A model generated the notes under the pieces. The model ran no database searches. It was not told the origin of the DNA and was given only the letters and a program-made list of their open reading frames with translations. Below are positions 22,944 to 32,100 of a DNA stretch of 64,000 nucleotides, piece after piece. This DNA is from Catenuloplanes indicus (GTDB taxonomy: Bacteria > Actinomycetota > Actinomycetes > Mycobacteriales > Micromonosporaceae). The translations under genes were made by a program, and so were the position numbers. Where the stretch lies: NCBI RefSeq assembly GCF_030813715.1, contig NZ_JAUSUZ010000001.1:186001-250000 (forward strand), in the 5' to 3' direction. Numbering within the stretch: position 1 is the stretch's first letter; each line of letters begins with the position of its first letter.

Positions 22944-24557
22944 TCAGGAGTGCAGGTCGCGTCGGGTGTAGGCGACTGCCCCACCGATGGCCAGACCGGC
23001 CGCGATGGCCGTCATCGTGAGCGTGGCAGTCCATGCGGGGCCGGTCAGTGGTACCGGCGCCAGATGCGCGAACGGCGACAGATTCCTTGTCCACCCGGGT
23101 GCGCCGGTGGCTTCGGCGAGGATCAGGAGCAGGAAACCGCCGGTGGCCGGCAGCGTCCCGGCGAGCACGGTCACCCGGGGTGCCGCGCCGGCGGAGAGCA
23201 CGGCGGCACCGAGGCTGAGCGCGACGACCGGCAGCGTGTTGACGGTGCCGGCCAGCGCCGCGGGCAGCGTCAGCCCGCCGCCGGCCACGGCCACACCGGC
23301 CCAGGTCGCCAGCGCCGCGACGGTGAGCAGGATCAGCGCGCCGCCCGCGGCCGCGGCGGTCTCGGCCGTGAGCAGGCGGGTTCGGGTGAGCGGTGCGGCG
23401 GCGAGTGAGGTGAGGTGCCGGCCGGTCTCGGCGGCGGCGAACGCGCCCATCCGGGCCGCGGTGAACGCGCCGGCCGGGAGCGCGAGCAGGGCGAAGATGC
23501 TGGCGGTGAACCCTTCCACGGTGTGCATGCCGGCGAAGCCGGCCTGCGCCGCGGCGTCGGCGAAGACGGTGTTGCCGGTCAGGAACTCGGTGACCGAGCG
23601 TGCGGTCAGGCCGATGAGCAGGAAGTAGGCGCCGATCCCGGCGGCCCAGGCCAGGACCGGCCCGATCGCGCGGCGCACCGCGAACGCGACCGGGCCGCCC
23701 AGCAGCCACCGCCTCGGGGCGCGTCCGCCCGCCGGGGCGGTCAGGCCGCCGCCGATGTCCCGCCGGCCGGCCGCGGCCAGCGCGGTCGCGGCGATTCCCA
23801 CAGTGGCGGCGGTCAGGAGCAGCAGCGGCAGCGGGTCGTCGCGGCCGTACGGGGAGCTGAGGGCGAGCAGCCCGAACGGCGACAGCCAGTGCAGCCAGCC
23901 GAGCGCGGCGAGCCCGTCGCCGATCATGCGCAGCAGCAGGCCGGCGCCGAGCACGGCGACGGTCGTGCCGCTGGCCGGGGCCCGGGACGGGAAGACCTGC
24001 GCGGCCAGCGCGGCGACCGCGATCGCGAACAGTCCGGCGGCGGTGATCCCGGCGCCGTGGACGATCGCTCCGGCGGGATCCGGTCCGGCGGTCCACAGCG
24101 CGGCCGTGACCGCGATGCCGGCCGCTACCGGTACGACCGCGATCACGGCGAGGTGCCGCAGCAGTGCGGCGCGTGGCGTGGACCGGCCGGCCAGCAGCAG
24201 GCTCCAGCGGCCGGCGTCCTCCTCGCCGCGCAGGACGCGGGTGGTGGTGAGCGCGGCCCAGACGGTGACGATGACGGCCAGGACGGTGCCGATGCGCCAG
24301 ACGGTGAAGCCGCCGGCGTGGTCTAGCGCGATCGGGGTGCCGAACAGGGTACGGATCGCCGGGTTCGCCGCGATCCGCGTCAGCCCGGCGGCCGCGGCCG
24401 GATCGGCGGTCAGCCCGTCGTAGGTGGCCGTGACCAGGGCCGGCATGCCGGCGGCGAGCAGGAGCACGATGGCGCCGCCGCGGCGGATCTGGCGTGCGGC
24501 GAGCCCGGTGATCGCCGCGCCCGGCCGGGCCGGGAGAGTGAGCGCCGGGGCGGTCAT
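22944..24557 (-). CDS. ABC exporter permease, two-half type
   Basis: Protein of 537 aa with about 12 hydrophobic segments arranged as two similar halves, each starting with a membrane anchor and a WA/GRWSLLLAGRSTPRAAL or GRHLTSLAAAPLTRTRLL loop. This is the layout of actinobacterial polyketide/antibiotic exporter permeases (ABC-2 related). It starts inside the stop of the ATP-binding gene upstream (overlap 24554-24557), so the two are made together. Substrate unknown; family members confer drug or lipid export. Confidence 0.82.
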   Translation of the reverse strand: MTAPALTLPARPGAAITGLAARQIRRGGAIVLLLAAGMPALVTATYDGLTADPAAAAGLTRIAANPAIRTLFGTPIALDHAGGFTVWRIGTVLAVIVTVWAALTTTRVLRGEEDAGRWSLLLAGRSTPRAALLRHLAVIAVVPVAAGIAVTAALWTAGPDPAGAIVHGAGITAAGLFAIAVAALAAQVFPSRAPASGTTVAVLGAGLLLRMIGDGLAALGWLHWLSPFGLLALSSPYGRDDPLPLLLLTAATVGIAATALAAAGRRDIGGGLTAPAGGRAPRRWLLGGPVAFAVRRAIGPVLAWAAGIGAYFLLIGLTARSVTEFLTGNTVFADAAAQAGFAGMHTVEGFTASIFALLALPAGAFTAARMGAFAAAETGRHLTSLAAAPLTRTRLLTAETAAAAGGALILLTVAALATWAGVAVAGGGLTLPAALAGTVNTLPVVALSLGAAVLSAGAAPRVTVLAGTLPATGGFLLLILAEATGAPGWTRNLSPFAHLAPVPLTGPAWTATLTMTAIAAGLAIGGAVAYTRRDLHS

Positions 24558-25447
24558 CGTCCGTTCTCCGTGCCGTAGTAGTCGAGGAACATCTCCTCGA
24601 GGCTGGGTTCGCGGACGGCGAGCGCGGTCACGTCGGCGGCGGCGAGCACCCTCAGTGCGGGCGCGGGTGGACCGGTGAGCGCGAACCGCAGCCGGCCCTC
24701 GCCCGTGGTCTGCACGCCGTCGACGCCGGGGATCATGCTCAGATCGGGTGCGCTGCCGGTGTAGTTGATTGTCACTTCGGACCGGTGCAGACCTCGGAGG
24801 TCGCTGATCGTGGAGACGTCGGCGAGCCGGCCGGCGCGCAGGATCCCCACTCGGTCGCAGACCGCCTCGACCTCGGCGAGCTGGTGCGAGCTGAGAAAGA
24901 CGCTCTGCCCGCGCTCACGCGACTCGACGACCGCGGCCCGGAACTGCTGCTCCATCAGCGGGTCAAGGCCGCTGGTCGGTTCGTCCAGCACGAGCAGCGG
25001 GGCGCGGGTGGCGAACGCGGCGATCAGCGCGATCTTCTGCCGGTTGCCGGTGGAGTAGGTGCGCGCCGGCCGGGACGGGTCCAGGTCGAACCGGTCGACC
25101 AGGGCGTCGCGGTAGGCGATGTCGGTGCCCGGGCCGGTGGCGGCGAGCAGGTGCAGGATCTCCGCGCCGGTCAGCTGCGGCCACAGTGCCACGTCGGCCG
25201 GCACGTACGCCAGGTGCCGGTGCGCGCGGGCGACGTCGGCCGCGTCGACGCCGGCGATCAGTGCCCGCCCGGCGGTCGGGCGGGCCAGGCCGAGGATCAT
25301 GCGGATCGTGGTGGATTTCCCGGCGCCGTTCGGGCCGAGGAAGCCGAAGACCTCACCGGCGGCGACGTCCAGGGTCAGGTCGTCGACGGCGGTCAGCCGG
25401 CCGTATCGTTTGGTGAGGTGGATGGTGCGCAGCACGGACTCGTCCAT
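24554..25447 (-). CDS. ABC exporter ATP-binding protein
   Basis: Protein of 297 aa. Walker A GPNGAGKST (about 47), Q-loop region, signature variant YSTGNRQKIALIAAF (Y-S-T-G-N in place of LSGGQ), Walker B LLVLDEPTSGLDP and the switch SSHQ; the C-terminal part carries the usual SLEEMFLDYY tail of exporter ATPases. The ATG at 25447 was preferred to 25480 because the conserved leader hairpin ends 36 nt before it, the same distance as in two neighbouring genes, and the farther ATG would lie 3 nt from the hairpin. Operon with the permease. Confidence 0.87.
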   Translation of the reverse strand: MDESVLRTIHLTKRYGRLTAVDDLTLDVAAGEVFGFLGPNGAGKSTTIRMILGLARPTAGRALIAGVDAADVARAHRHLAYVPADVALWPQLTGAEILHLLAATGPGTDIAYRDALVDRFDLDPSRPARTYSTGNRQKIALIAAFATRAPLLVLDEPTSGLDPLMEQQFRAAVVESRERGQSVFLSSHQLAEVEAVCDRVGILRAGRLADVSTISDLRGLHRSEVTINYTGSAPDLSMIPGVDGVQTTGEGRLRFALTGPPAPALRVLAAADVTALAVREPSLEEMFLDYYGTENGR

Positions 25448-25483
25448 CGGAGGAGGCCCTTCCGGTCGCAAGCGGATCATGAC

Positions 25484-25509
25484 CGCCGACCAGACTTCCC
25501 GGCACACCT
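25484..25509 (-). ncRNA. conserved leader hairpin, copy 1 (ABC exporter)
   Basis: On the coding strand: AGGTGTGCC, GGGAAGTCTGGT, CGGCG. GCCG pairs with CGGC around the loop GGAAGTCTGGT. The same element precedes nhaA and the glycosyltransferase gene. It ends 36 nt before the chosen start. Confidence 0.6.
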
Positions 25510-25548
25510 GTCGCTCACGGTACTCCCGCCCGCACCCGCCGGGAAGTG

Positions 25549-26856
25549 TCAGGTGCGAGACTCGCCCTGGTACACGTCCGGCACGCCGTCCGCGTCGGCG
25601 TCGCGTTCCTCGATCTCGTGCAGCCGCCGGTAGTGCCGGTTGCGCAGGCGCAGCACCACGGTCGCGAGCAGCGCGGACAGGAACGAGCCGGCCAGGATGC
25701 CGATCCGGGCGTGCTCGTCCTTCTCGCTGCCGGCCCCGAACGCGAGTTCGCCGATCAGCAGCGACACGGTGAAGCCGATCCCGGCCAGCAGCGACAGGCC
25801 GAGCACGTCCCACCAGCCGAGCTGGTCGCCGAGCGTGGAGCGGGTGAACCGCTGCACCAGCCAGGTCGCGCCGAGCACGCCGATCGCCTTGCCGGCCACC
25901 AGGCCGGCGATGATGCCGATCGTGACCGGGTCGGCCATGGTCGCGCCGAGTCCGCCCGCGCCGGCGACGGAGACGCCGGCGGCGAAGAACGCGAAGACCG
26001 GCACCGCCACGCCGGCGGAGAGCGGCCGCCAGCGGTGCTCGAAGTGCTCGGCCAGGCCCGGTCCGTCGCCGCCGGCCCGGCGGATGACCGGGACGAGGAA
26101 GCCGAGCAGGACGCCGGCGACGGTGGCGTGGACGCCGGAGGCGTGCACCAGCGCCCACGCGGCGGCGGCCAGCGGCAGCAGCAGCCACCAGGAGCGGACC
26201 CGGCGCTGCACCAGGAACCCGAACAACCCCAGCGGGACGAGCGCGGCCGCCAGCGGCAGCAGCTGCAGCGAGCTGGTGTAGAACACCGCGATGATCAGGA
26301 TGGCGAGCAGGTCGTCGACGACCGCCAGGGTGAGCAGGAACGTGCGCAGCGCGGCCGGCAGGTGCGAACCGACCACGGCGAGCACGGCGAGCGCGAACGC
26401 GATGTCGGTCGCGGTCGGCACCGCCCAGCCGGACAGCGCGCCACCCTCGGCGGTCGCGTTGACCGCGGTGTAGATGATCGCGGGCACCGCCATGCCGCCG
26501 ATCGCGGCCGCGATCGGCATCACCGCCCGGCGCGGGTCGCGCAGGTCACCGGCGACGAACTCGCGTTTGAGCTCCAGCCCGGCGACGAAGAAGAAGATCG
26601 CCAGCAGCCCGTCCGCCGCCCACTGCGCCAGCGTGAGATCCAGGTGCAGCGCGTGCGGGCCGACCGTTATCTCGCTCAGCGTGCGGTAGGCGTCGTTCCA
26701 CGGTGAGTTGGCCCAGATCAGCGCCAGCACGGCAGCACCGAGCAGCAGCGCGCCGCCGACGGTCTCCGCGCGCAGGATCTCGGCGATCCGCCGGGCCTCG
26801 GGCCAGCTGCGGCGGCCGAACAGGTGACGGGCAGGACGTGGCCGCAGATCGGACAT
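25549..26856 (-). CDS. nhaA: Na+/H+ antiporter NhaA
   Basis: Protein of 435 aa with the NhaA pattern: [19 protein letters not shown] near residue 75-95, [15 protein letters not shown] (the sodium/proton-binding region, D in TDIAFAL) and the [22 protein letters not shown] helix with the paired Asp, then a C-terminal half with [11 protein letters not shown]. It exchanges sodium for protons across the inner membrane, for pH and salt homeostasis. The ATG follows GAAGGAGTCTC; a conserved leader hairpin lies 32 nt upstream. The C-terminal tail (about 40 residues, charged) is cytoplasmic. Confidence 0.95.
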   Translation of the reverse strand: MSDLRPRPARHLFGRRSWPEARRIAEILRAETVGGALLLGAAVLALIWANSPWNDAYRTLSEITVGPHALHLDLTLAQWAADGLLAIFFFVAGLELKREFVAGDLRDPRRAVMPIAAAIGGMAVPAIIYTAVNATAEGGALSGWAVPTATDIAFALAVLAVVGSHLPAALRTFLLTLAVVDDLLAILIIAVFYTSSLQLLPLAAALVPLGLFGFLVQRRVRSWWLLLPLAAAAWALVHASGVHATVAGVLLGFLVPVIRRAGGDGPGLAEHFEHRWRPLSAGVAVPVFAFFAAGVSVAGAGGLGATMADPVTIGIIAGLVAGKAIGVLGATWLVQRFTRSTLGDQLGWWDVLGLSLLAGIGFTVSLLIGELAFGAGSEKDEHARIGILAGSFLSALLATVVLRLRNRHYRRLHEIEERDADADGVPDVYQGESRT

Positions 26857-26888
26857 GAGACTCCTTCAGGAAGGCACGGCGAATCCAT

Positions 26889-26914
26889 CGCCGACCAGCC
26901 TTCCCGGCACACCT
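26889..26914 (-). ncRNA. conserved leader hairpin, copy 2 (nhaA)
   Basis: Coding strand AGGTGTGCC, GGGAAGGCTGGT, CGGCG; one base differs from copy 1. A second small hairpin (GGCGA/TCGCC) follows, and GGAAGGC could alternatively pair with a downstream GCCTTCC. It ends 32 nt before the nhaA ATG. Confidence 0.6.
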
Positions 26915-26959
26915 GGACCCAACCTACCGTGCGCGGCCGGCCGGTGCAGAGGCCACAGG

Positions 26960-28246
26960 TCACCGGCGGACGCCCGCGACGCGCTCCAAGGCGTCGGCGG
27001 CGTCCGCGGCACCGTTCTCCGCGCGGATCCGCTCGCCGAGCCGCCGCGCCGCCTCCGCCATCCGCGGATCGCGGGCGGCCTGCCGGATCGCGGCGCCGAG
27101 CGCGGCCGCGTCCAGGCGGGTCTGCGGCACCGGTGGCGGGGCGACGCCGAGCCGGTGCATGCGCCGGCCCCAGAACGGCTGGTCGGCCACGAACGGGCAG
27201 ATCACCTGCGGCACACCGGCACGCGCGGCGGCCGCGGTGGTCCCGGCGCCGCCGTGGTGGACGATCACCGCGCACCGCGGGAACACCACCTCGTGCGGCA
27301 CATCACCGGCGACGAACGCATGCCGGTCGGAGACGAACCGTTGCAGACCACCCCAGCCGCCGGCCACGACCCCCGGCAGACCAGTCAGGTCGAGGGCCTC
27401 CAGCACGGTACGGGTGACGGCGGCCGGGGCCGGGCCGGCCATGCTGCCGAACCCGACGAACACCGGCGCCGGCCGGCCGTCCAGCAGCGCCCGCACCTGC
27501 GGTTCGAGCGTCCCGCCGGCGGTGGTGGTGGCCGGTGGCGTGAACCAGTAGCCGGTGACCTGCGCCGTAGCGGGCCAGTCCGCCGGGCGCGGCAGGACCG
27601 CCGGGCTGACCGCGTGCAGCACCGGCGCCGGCCCGCCGTCCGGGCGCCGCGCCGGATCGTGCCGGCCACGCCGGCGCGGCAGCCCGAGGCCGGAACGCCA
27701 CCGGTCGACGGTGCGGCCGAACATCAGCGCCGGCGCCTGCATCCCGGCGTAGGTGGCCCGGTTCAGCCGGCCCGGCAGCCGGTCGGAGACGTCCTGGCCC
27801 GGCCACGGGAACTCCCGGGTCGGCACGTACATCGGCAACGGCAGCCCCAGCACGGCGGGCACGCCGAGCTTCTCGGCCACGTGCTGCCCGGCGATCACCT
27901 GACCGTTGTGCACGATCACGTCCGCGCCGGCACCTTCGCCGGTCGAGGCGGCCTGCCAGCAGTCGTCGAGAACCCGGCCGAACATCGCCGGCATCCGCCG
28001 CATGAGCGCCGCCTTCCCCCGGATCCCGCCCTTGGCGACGTCCTCGACGCCCGAACCGTCGTCTAGCACCCGCAACGGCCCGTCGTCGAGCACAGCGAAG
28101 GGCACGGCGTGGACGGCGGCCAGTGCGGCGAATCGCGCAGGTGCCGCGACGAGCGCTTCGTGACCGCGGTGCCGCAGGTGGTGGGCAAGGGCGACGAACG
28201 GCTGCACGTCGCCGCGGGTGCCCAGCGTCAGCATCAGAACCTTCAT
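26960..28246 (-). CDS. MGT/UGT-type glycosyltransferase (GT1 family)
   Basis: Protein of 428 aa with the GT-B fold. N-terminus MKVLMLTLGTRGDVQPFVAL is the acceptor domain start; the C-terminal donor-sugar motif reads VIVHHGGAGTTAAAARAGVP and then PFVADQPFWGRRMHRLGV (about 330-375). Similar enzymes glycosylate macrolides, sterols or flavonoids using UDP- or dTDP-sugars; the acceptor is unknown here. The start at 28246 has GAAGGG upstream and lies 31 nt from the leader hairpin; the frame from 28270 would overlap that leader. Confidence 0.88.
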   Translation of the reverse strand: MKVLMLTLGTRGDVQPFVALAHHLRHRGHEALVAAPARFAALAAVHAVPFAVLDDGPLRVLDDGSGVEDVAKGGIRGKAALMRRMPAMFGRVLDDCWQAASTGEGAGADVIVHNGQVIAGQHVAEKLGVPAVLGLPLPMYVPTREFPWPGQDVSDRLPGRLNRATYAGMQAPALMFGRTVDRWRSGLGLPRRRGRHDPARRPDGGPAPVLHAVSPAVLPRPADWPATAQVTGYWFTPPATTTAGGTLEPQVRALLDGRPAPVFVGFGSMAGPAPAAVTRTVLEALDLTGLPGVVAGGWGGLQRFVSDRHAFVAGDVPHEVVFPRCAVIVHHGGAGTTAAAARAGVPQVICPFVADQPFWGRRMHRLGVAPPPVPQTRLDAAALGAAIRQAARDPRMAEAARRLGERIRAENGAADAADALERVAGVRR

Positions 28247-28277
28247 GGGTGAGCCCTTCGCCGCACGCAAAATGTCG

Positions 28278-28303
28278 CGCCGACCAGACTTCCCGGCTCA
28301 CCG
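28278..28303 (-). ncRNA. conserved leader hairpin, copy 3 (glycosyltransferase)
   Basis: Coding strand CGGTGAGCC, GGGAAGTCTGGT, CGGCG. Here GGTGAGCC can also pair with GGCTCACC just before the ATG at 28246, enclosing the whole leader and its ribosome site region, which would fit translational control. It ends 31 nt before the ATG. Confidence 0.6.
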
Positions 28304-28466
28304 GCCGCCAGCGTACGCCCACGACCGCCTGTCGCGCAGCATGGCGGCGCTGACCCAGCACAGTCCGCACGCCGTCGACGGCAGCCGCGATCCGAGGACG
28401 CGGCCCGGCAACAGGCCGGCAGCATGGCGCGCACGGCGAGGTGGGGCCGACATGCGCGCAGAGACA

Positions 28467-28502
28467 CGGCGGCGCCCACCGGTGACTCCCGGTGGGCCGC
28501 CG
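28467..28502 (-). terminator. hairpin after the first cytochrome P450 gene
   Basis: GCCCACCGG / CCGGTGGGC arms extended by CGGCGG / CCGCCG with one bulge, 9 nt beyond the P450 stop at 28511. Confidence 0.65.
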
Positions 28503-28510
28503 TCGCGCCG

Positions 28511-29905
28511 CTACCGGCGGGTGGCGCCCGCGGCCTCCGGCCGTAGCTGCGGACGCAGGCGCAGCGCGGTCGGGAACGCGGTGAACGCGAGCTTCTCGCC
28601 GACCTTCCCGCCGTCCGGAGCCATCCGGAAGTCGCGGCAGGCCAGCCCGACGACCAGGGTGGCCTCCAGCAGCGCGAGGTTGTGGCCGGGGCAGAAACGT
28701 GGACCGGCGCCGAACGGGAAGAACGGCTGGGCCGTCATGGTGCCGAACCAGCGCTTCGGGCGGAACTCGTCCGGGTCCGGGACCGCGCGGGCGCCGTGCG
28801 AGAGCAGCAGCAGGATCGACTGCCCAGCGGGCAGGCTGAGGTCGTAGCCGGTGCCGTGCAGCACGGTGTGGCGGGTGGGCCGGAACCCCATGACGGGTAC
28901 GACCGGCCGCAGTCGCAGCGACTCCTGGATCGCCGCGTCGGTGTGGCGCAGCCCGCGCAGCGCCGCCGGATCGGCGGGCGGGCCGAACTCGCGGAGCACG
29001 GTGGCCGCCTCGGCGCGTACCCGTTCCTGGGTGTCCGGGTCCTCGGCCAGGTGGTGCAGCGTCCAGGCGATCAGGGACGAGGTGGTGTCCTGGCCGGCCA
29101 GCATCATGGTCAGCACGTTGCCGACCAGCTCCTCGTGGGTGAACTCCCGCTCATCGTCGAGCGGTGCGACGAGGGCCTCCAGGAAGGTGGCCGGTGCCGC
29201 GCCGGTCGCCATCCGCGCGCGGGCCTGCGCATGACGTTCCCGCACCAGCGCGCCGACCTCGCGGATCGTGGCCTCGCGGCGCCGGTCGCGGGGGAGCGTG
29301 ACGAACCGGTGCAACGGCACCGGCGCGTACAGCCGCCGCCCCACCTCGGGGAACAACTCCGCCAGCCGGCTGTGCAGGCCGTCACCGGCGGTGCCGAGGG
29401 AGTTGAGATCGTGGCCGATGGCCAGCGCGGTGGACACGTCGAGGGTGAACCGCCGCACGTCGTCCAGCACGTCCACCGGCGCACCGGCCTGGGCGGCGGC
29501 GGTCCATCGGGCGTGCAGCCGCGCCGCGGACCGGGCGACGGCGGTGAAGTAATCCCGGAGGTAGGCCCCGCTCAGACTCCGCGCGGCCATCTTCCGCAAC
29601 CGCCGCCAGGTCGCCCCTTCGGCGCCGAACACGCCGTCGACGCCGAGGCTTTCGAGGACCGGCCCGACCCGGGTACGGGTGAAGCCGTCCGGCCGGTCGC
29701 GCAGCACCGCCTCGACGATCGGTCCGTCGCCGCTGACCACGATCGGCATCTTCCCGAATCGCAGCAGGTAGGTCGGGCCGTACTCGTGCGCCCACCGGTC
29801 GTAGACGCGGTGGCCGGCACGGTCGGTGCGCATCTGCACCAGATTCCCGACCATCGGCAGCGGCCGGGGGCCGGTCAGGTCGTCGACGGTACGAACGGGG
29901 TTCAC
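28511..29905 (-). CDS. cytochrome P450
   Basis: Protein of 464 aa. I-helix AGQDTTSSL (oxygen-activating Thr), K-helix ESLRLRP, PERF-like region DEFRPKRWFG and heme loop FPFGAGPRFCPGHN with the axial Cys near 405. The long N-terminus (PRPLPMVGNLVQMRTD) and the FGxGxRxCxG form resemble the CYP102/CYP110-like, fatty-acid or terpenoid type rather than the short class I actinobacterial P450s. It needs electron partners not found beside it. GTG start with GGAGGAGTGTTC upstream. Substrate unknown. Confidence 0.92.
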   Translation of the reverse strand: MNPVRTVDDLTGPRPLPMVGNLVQMRTDRAGHRVYDRWAHEYGPTYLLRFGKMPIVVSGDGPIVEAVLRDRPDGFTRTRVGPVLESLGVDGVFGAEGATWRRLRKMAARSLSGAYLRDYFTAVARSAARLHARWTAAAQAGAPVDVLDDVRRFTLDVSTALAIGHDLNSLGTAGDGLHSRLAELFPEVGRRLYAPVPLHRFVTLPRDRRREATIREVGALVRERHAQARARMATGAAPATFLEALVAPLDDEREFTHEELVGNVLTMMLAGQDTTSSLIAWTLHHLAEDPDTQERVRAEAATVLREFGPPADPAALRGLRHTDAAIQESLRLRPVVPVMGFRPTRHTVLHGTGYDLSLPAGQSILLLLSHGARAVPDPDEFRPKRWFGTMTAQPFFPFGAGPRFCPGHNLALLEATLVVGLACRDFRMAPDGGKVGEKLAFTAFPTALRLRPQLRPEAAGATRR

Positions 29906-30225
29906 GAACACTCCTCCAGCGGTGCCTGTGGTACCGCCCCACTGCACACGCCCAGCATCAACGACGGGTGGACAACGGCTCGCCGCGCCGCCTCAGCCGG
30001 AACGGGCGACGCGGATCAGATGCCCGAGAATCACGGATCCTGCACTCCGGCGGTGCGCGGAGGTGGACTGAGCGTACGGGCCACGGTCTGGGCCTTCACC
30101 GGGCCTGCGACGGACCGAGGGGGGACAACCTGGCCCCCGCCGTCGACGATGACCCGCCCGAAGATGGATCATGCCCCGCCCGGTACGGGCGGGGCCCGCC
30201 GATACTGCCGGAGGGGCCTGCTTCG
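29906..30225. other. divergent promoter region with a GC palindrome
   Basis: About 320 nt between divergent genes (P450 and SnoaL-like). The only structure I see is CCCCGCCC-GGTAC-GGGCGGGG (30174-30194), 31 nt before the plus-strand start, a possible operator or leader hairpin. No gene. Confidence 0.5.
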
Positions 30226-30702
30226 ATGGATTCGCTACTCATGGACAAGTCGCTGATCAGCGACGCCGTCACCACCGCCGCGATAGCGTCGGACGACCGG
30301 GACTGGGCCCGGTTCCGCTCTCTTCTCGCCGACCGGGTCCACTTCGACGCCTCCCGGCACGTGGGAGGACCGCCCACCGAACTGGCGGCCGAGGATTTCC
30401 TCGCCGGACCCGCCGCGGTCCTCAGCGGTTTCGACGGCACGCAGCACGCCCTCTCCAACATGCTCGTCACGGTGGACGGCGACGAGGCACAGTGCCGCGC
30501 CGACATGGTCGCCTACCACTACATCACCGAGGACGACGGCACGCTCTCGCACGTGACGATGCGCGGCCGGTGGGAGCTCGGTCTCCGGCGCGTCACCGGG
30601 CGATGGCTCATCACCCGATGGGCCGTGATCCCCACCGCGCCACTCGACGGCGACGCCGGCCTGTACGAGCGGGCCGGCGCCCGAGGCGCCTCCGCGGCCT
30701 GA
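30226..30702 (+). CDS. SnoaL-like/NTF2-fold protein
   Basis: Protein of 158 aa with the SnoaL_4-type cone fold: a first helix pair (DDRDWARFRSLLADRVHFD), TQHALSNMLVTVDGDEAQC in the middle and GRWELGLRRVTGRWLITRW at the end. Such domains serve as cyclases, isomerases, hydroxylases without cofactor or plain ligand-binding proteins; no specific catalytic set can be read. GGAGGGGCC lies upstream of ATG 30226; a second ATG at 30241 is possible. It is alone in its unit. Confidence 0.72.
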   Translation: MDSLLMDKSLISDAVTTAAIASDDRDWARFRSLLADRVHFDASRHVGGPPTELAAEDFLAGPAAVLSGFDGTQHALSNMLVTVDGDEAQCRADMVAYHYITEDDGTLSHVTMRGRWELGLRRVTGRWLITRWAVIPTAPLDGDAGLYERAGARGASAA

Positions 30703-31111
30703 TTACCCGGCCGCTCAGTTCTCCTTCCGTCCCGCGCCGCCCGAGTCCGCGACGGATCCACACGCGTCGCGTGCGGCGCGCGGCGGCAGCCCGAGACCAG
30801 GCCGGGCGGCGCATCAGCCGGTTCGCCGGGCCTGGTCTCGCCGCGGTCACCACCAGGCTGAGCCTGCCCGTCGCCTCCGCGCCGGTCGAGGGCAACGTCA
30901 ACCGGATCGAGACGACCAAGCGGCAGTCGTACGGCCGCGTCGGGTGATCGTTCAGCCTATCTTCCTAGGAAGCGGTACGCGGTGTGCCGGACGGGGGCCG
31001 CACCACCGGCGGCCGGCGTGAACGGCCGTGGCCGAAACGGCATTCGATGGTCGGCTCACCCGGAGAGGGCAGCGCTATGGCGAAATCCGCGCAGGTCGCG
31101 AGCCATTCGGC
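30703..31111. other. non-coding stretch with one arm of a long-distance repeat
   Basis: About 410 nt without a recognised gene. It contains the palindrome CTTCCTAGGAAG (30961-30972), which starts a 31-nt segment repeated near 37.3 kb. Frames that cross it are Arg-rich and lack start sites. Confidence 0.5.
30964..30994 (+). repeat. imperfect direct repeat, left copy
   Basis: Begins CCTAGGAAGCG and contains CGGTGTGCC; 25 of 31 positions match the right copy at 37286-37316 in the same orientation. Confidence 0.5.
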
Positions 31112-31131
31112 TAATGTGAGTGAGCGCTCAC
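31112..31131 (+). promoter_or_regulatory. TetR-type operator and promoter of the ABC-TetR operon
   Basis: Perfect 12-bp palindrome GTGAGCGCTCAC (31120-31131) inside GTGAGTGAGCGCTCACC, a common actinobacterial TetR operator form. TAATGT (31112) could be the -10 element. It ends 15 nt before the ABC start; the TetR gene is third in the operon. Confidence 0.65.
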
Positions 31132-31146
31132 CCGATTGGAGGCGGC

Positions 31147-32100
31147 ATGACGATCGTGACCGCGGCGGGCTTGACCCGCCGTTTCGGCAAGCTGACAGCG
31201 GTCAAACCGCTCACGTTCGACCTGCCGGCCGGAAAGGTGATCGGCTTGGTGGGCCCGAACGGCTCCGGCAAGTCGACGCTGATCCGAATGCTGCTGGGCC
31301 TGATCAGGCCCAGTGGGGGAGATGCCATGGTGCGGGGCGAATCGATCGGTTCACCCCAGCGGTATCTCGGTCGTGTCGGAGCACTGGTCGAGAACCCCGC
31401 CTTCGTTCCTGGCCTGTCCGCGCGAGCCAACCTGGAATCACTGGCCCGCCTGCGTGGGTTACCGAGTGCGCGCGTCGACGCCGTGCTGCACACGGTGGGT
31501 CTGGCCGGCCGTGATCGCGAGCCGGTCAAGCGCTACTCGCTCGGCATGAAACAGCGGCTCGGCATCGCGGCGGCGCTGCTGCCGGATCCGGCGCTGCTGA
31601 TCCTGGACGAGCCGACCAACGGACTCGACCCCTCCGGCATCGTCGAGATTCGCTCGCTGCTGGCTCAGCTCGGCACGGCCGGGCGTACGGTGGTGGTCTC
31701 CTCGCATCTGCTCAGCGAGATCGAAGCGATTTGCGAGCATCTCGTGGTCATCAGGTTCGGGGAGTTGCTGTACAGCGGCCCGATCGCCGGCTTGCTGACT
31801 TCCGGCAGCCAACACGTCGACCTGCGCGCGGAACACGATGCCGACACCGAGCGACTGGCCACCGCCCTGCGCACGCAGGGCTGGGAGGTGTTCACCAGCA
31901 CGGCCGGCGGTGTACGGGTGTCGGCAGGCGCACACGACGCCGCCCCGATCAACCGCGCGGCCCATGCCGCCGGCATCACTCTTCGCAGTCTGAACGTCGT
32001 CCAGGATTCCCTCGAGGACGTGTTCCTCGCGATGACCGGCGACACGGACCAGCAGCTCATGGCCGCCCGCGCCACCGAGGCCCAGCGAGGAGGCCGGTGA
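31147..32100 (+). CDS. ABC exporter ATP-binding protein
   Basis: Protein of 317 aa. Walker A GPNGSGKST (about 38-46), signature in KRYSLGMKQRLGIAAALL, Walker B LLILDEPTNGLDP, switch SSHLLSE; the tail ends SLEDVFLAMTGD as in drug/peptide exporters (BcrA/DrrA group). Site GGAGGCGGC before the ATG. The stop overlaps the start of the permease gene by 1 nt (TGATG). A TetR operator lies 15 nt upstream. Confidence 0.92.
   Translation: MTIVTAAGLTRRFGKLTAVKPLTFDLPAGKVIGLVGPNGSGKSTLIRMLLGLIRPSGGDAMVRGESIGSPQRYLGRVGALVENPAFVPGLSARANLESLARLRGLPSARVDAVLHTVGLAGRDREPVKRYSLGMKQRLGIAAALLPDPALLILDEPTNGLDPSGIVEIRSLLAQLGTAGRTVVVSSHLLSEIEAICEHLVVIRFGELLYSGPIAGLLTSGSQHVDLRAEHDADTERLATALRTQGWEVFTSTAGGVRVSAGAHDAAPINRAAHAAGITLRSLNVVQDSLEDVFLAMTGDTDQQLMAARATEAQRGGR

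Noticed and set aside
25549-28246. The three leader hairpins as ordinary cobalamin riboswitches
   Set aside because: Only a GGGAA...GGT core is shared; the leaders are too short for the remaining conserved helices.
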